Origin: Bacteroidales bacterium UBA1711
Lineage (GTDB): Bacteria > Bacteroidota > Bacteroidia > Bacteroidales > P3
Direction of reading: 5' to 3'
DNA: 27,074 nt
NCBI GenBank assembly: GCA_002317325.1
Contig: DCJB01000071.1
Coordinates: forward strand, 7,688 to 34,761
Part shown: one piece after another, positions 25,730-27,074 of the stretch
How positions within the stretch are numbered: position 1 is the first letter of the stretch
Layout: every line of letters starts with the position of its first letter
Position numbers and translations under genes: made by a program
Notes under the pieces: model-generated
Told to the model about the DNA's origin: nothing
What the model saw: the letters and a program-made list of their open reading frames with translations, nothing else
Database searches by the model: none

Positions 25730-26605
25730 CTACAGAAGAGGGCCGAAAATCGCGTCATGACTGGTGAGCGCGGCATCGCGGTCGGGCAAGCAGGATAGGT
25801 GGAAGACTGGAACGGAGGAGACGACATCGGAGAGAATGTCAACAATAAGGTCCGAGAAGTGCGAATCCTGTGCCAACGCAGGTGAACAAGAGGGCTGCAA
25901 CGAAGAGAATGCCCCAAGCACATTCAGCTTGTCAATCTTGTTATATGGGGCTTGGGAGAGCCTCACGGCGGCGGCAAGAGGAAACCTCAGCTGGTGATAG
26001 CAGTGGGTCTTGCCGCTCCAGGGGGAACCATAGACCACGGGGATGCCACCCTCCACGGCAAGAACCGGGGAATCATCGTTCAGCAAGTGCGAATCGGGGA
26101 TATGCTCCAGCCAAAGCCTCGTGTGGGTGCTTTTGCCGGTTCCGGACTCGCCGAGGAATAATACGGCCCTGCCCTGATGTACGATGACCGAAGAATGGAT
26201 GAGCAGCGCCTTTTGGGGAGCAGCAAGCATACCGTAGGCCATCCACAGCAGGAATCGCAATAGGAACGGCTCCGAGCAATGCGTGGATTCGACCGTGTTG
26301 CCTCCGCCGTAGCGCATAAGGACGGAGGAACGGCGGCCGTCTAACGAGTCAAATGCATAATAATAGTCTTGACCGACCCGCGCGAAGACACTGCGAACAT
26401 TCAGCTCCTCGAAATCGAAAGCATAGAGTGCTTCCCAATGAGAGGGGCGCGGAATTTGGTCCTTGAAAGCGACAAGCCACTCCACATCCTCATCAGGAAC
26501 AACAAAGACAGGGAATCCCGGCGTCACAAGCAGCCGAGATACTTCCTCGGAGCCATCGACCTTCAACCGGTGGCCGGCAACAAACAGAGTCAAGGAGTCC
26601 TGCAT
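25730..26605 (-). CDS. HPr kinase/phosphorylase-like P-loop kinase
   Basis: The protein has 291 residues from ATG 26605; a GTG at 26614, directly after the PqqD stop, would add three residues. The C-terminal half is an HprK-type P-loop domain: LLIHSSVIV, Walker A GESGTGKST (about 152-160), LLNDDSPVL as the acidic strand and VYGSPWSGKTHC. The N-terminal half (about 1-125) is not the DRTGG-like domain of classical HprK and was not recognised. Stand-alone HprK-like domains beside PqqD-like genes occur in RiPP clusters, where one class phosphorylates a lasso peptide; the substrate here is unknown. It is tightly linked to the PqqD-like gene. Confidence 0.85.
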   Translation of the reverse strand: MQDSLTLFVAGHRLKVDGSEEVSRLLVTPGFPVFVVPDEDVEWLVAFKDQIPRPSHWEALYAFDFEELNVRSVFARVGQDYYYAFDSLDGRRSSVLMRYGGGNTVESTHCSEPFLLRFLLWMAYGMLAAPQKALLIHSSVIVHQGRAVLFLGESGTGKSTHTRLWLEHIPDSHLLNDDSPVLAVEGGIPVVYGSPWSGKTHCYHQLRFPLAAAVRLSQAPYNKIDKLNVLGAFSSLQPSCSPALAQDSHFSDLIVDILSDVVSSVPVFHLSCLPDRDAALTSHDAIFGPLL

Positions 26606-26614
26606 GGCCGCCAC

Positions 26615-26887
26615 TTATTCCGCAACAATCAACCCCGTCTCAGACATCTGAGCTATCCATTTCTCAGCATCGGCCTGCGCGGTTTCTTCGGAGACCGAAA
26701 AACTCTCCATGAGGAACTGCTTGACATCTTCGGCAGAGAAATCTTTGTTCAAGAAGCTGTTCCAAAGGGACAAGGCGGTGGGGTTGAGGGAAACGACCCG
26801 CGTCAGGTCGCCGCCATTCTTCCCCTGCAGGAGGATAAGGCTCTCACCTGCAACACTCCTAATCTTATAGTTCGAGTTGATTTTCAT
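26615..26887 (-). CDS. PqqD-like peptide-chaperone (RiPP recognition element) protein
   Basis: The protein has 90 residues, the usual length for PqqD-like proteins. A short beta N terminus (YKIRSVAGESLILLQG) is followed by VVSLNPTALSLWNSFL and the helical part DFSAEDVKQFLMESFSVSEE, then a MSETGLI end, all typical of the family. PqqD-like proteins bind leader peptides and present them to modifying enzymes. It is the first gene of its unit in the window. The start codon lies only 4 nt after the promoter box, so the mRNA may be leaderless. Confidence 0.88.
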   Translation of the reverse strand: MKINSNYKIRSVAGESLILLQGKNGGDLTRVVSLNPTALSLWNSFLNKDFSAEDVKQFLMESFSVSEETAQADAEKWIAQMSETGLIVAE

Positions 26888-26891
26888 AGTG

Positions 26892-26899
26892 CAAAGATA
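26892..26899 (-). promoter_or_regulatory. -7 box (TATCTTTG) of the PqqD - HPr-kinase - S26/VanZ unit
   Basis: TATCTTTGCACT on the minus strand matches TAnnTTTG and the same box before GT2 and the second giant gene. Only 4 nt separate it from ATG 26887, leaving no room for a normal leader. Confidence 0.55.
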
Positions 26900-26956
26900 C
26901 GACTTTTTTCGGGAATAGCAACAAAATTGGCGGATATATCGGAGAAAGAAACAACT

Positions 26957-26970
26957 GGGGGGGGGCGGGG
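26957..26970 (+). repeat. Homopolymeric G tract (G9, C, G4)
   Basis: Nine consecutive G (26957-26965), one C and four G lie about 60-80 nt upstream of the PqqD promoter box. Tracts of this length are prone to slippage and to sequencing or assembly error. Confidence 0.9.
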
Positions 26971-26971
26971 T

Positions 26972-27007
26972 GAACGGAGAGACCAGAAAGACCGGAGAGA
27001 CCGGGGA
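26972..27007. repeat. Degenerate 9-bp tandem repeat (about four units)
   Basis: The units are GAACGGAGA, GACCAGAAA, GACCGGAGA and GACCGGGGA, in direct tandem. No coding potential was recognised. Confidence 0.75.
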
Positions 27008-27011
27008 GGAG

Positions 27012-27061
27012 GGAAGGGAGGAAGGGAGGAAGGGAGGACGGAAAGGGCGGGGAGGAAGGGA
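27012..27061. repeat. 8-bp tandem repeat GGAAGGGA and related G-rich sequence
   Basis: Three exact tandem copies (27012-27019, 27020-27027, 27028-27035) are followed by a variant G-rich spacer and a fourth exact copy (27054-27061). Several GGG runs on the plus strand could form G-quadruplexes. The tract continues to the window edge, so its full size is unknown. Confidence 0.85.
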
Positions 27062-27074
27062 GGACGGGGGTGCG

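Overview
The window looks like a high-GC member of the Bacteroidota, most probably Bacteroidales. The evidence is three secreted proteins with type IX secretion system (T9SS) sorting domains, a gingipain-family (C25) peptidase, a DPP IV/PtpA-like S9 peptidase, TAnnTTTG-type promoter boxes, near absence of strong Shine-Dalgarno sequences, and the Bacteroidales-type gene order DUF4271 - hemD-like - rnpA - yidD. No RNA gene, CRISPR array or transposase was seen. I cannot name a genus.

Region 1 (1-15699, minus strand) holds two giant modular surface proteins in tandem. The first (8825 down past base 1, at least 2941 residues, 3' end cut by the window edge) and the second (15699-9187, 2170 residues) are paralogues. 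Both are built from fibronectin III domains alternating with choice-of-anchor-J/cleaved-adhesin-like jelly rolls and a third beta-rich module, and both end in a T9SS sorting domain. The first carries three InlB-B-like repeats before the sorting domain; the second carries a CUB-like domain near its N terminus. They are separated by a strong terminator (9128-9163) and an AT-rich leader/promoter region.

Region 2 (15700-21139, plus strand) starts from a short divergent promoter region. It encodes a secreted gingipain-like cysteine peptidase with its own T9SS domain, then, tightly packed, a DUF4271 membrane protein, a uroporphyrinogen-III-synthase-like protein, RNase P protein and YidD. Protease and adhesin modules that are fused in Porphyromonas gingivalis RgpA/Kgp are here split between divergent genes.

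Region 3 (21140-26899, minus strand) contains two transcription units running leftward. The distal one is PqqD-like, HPr-kinase-like, then a fused S24/S26-peptidase-like plus VanZ-like membrane protein. The next has its own promoter and encodes a dolichyl-phosphate-mannose-synthase-like glycosyltransferase, an S9 peptidase and riboflavin synthase. It ends at two tandem terminators built on a duplicated 36-bp sequence. The PqqD/HPr-kinase/peptidase set resembles parts of RiPP tailoring clusters, but no precursor or main modifying enzyme is visible. The right edge (26957-27074) is a G-rich simple-repeat tract.

All functional calls come from reading motifs by eye; no database search was run.
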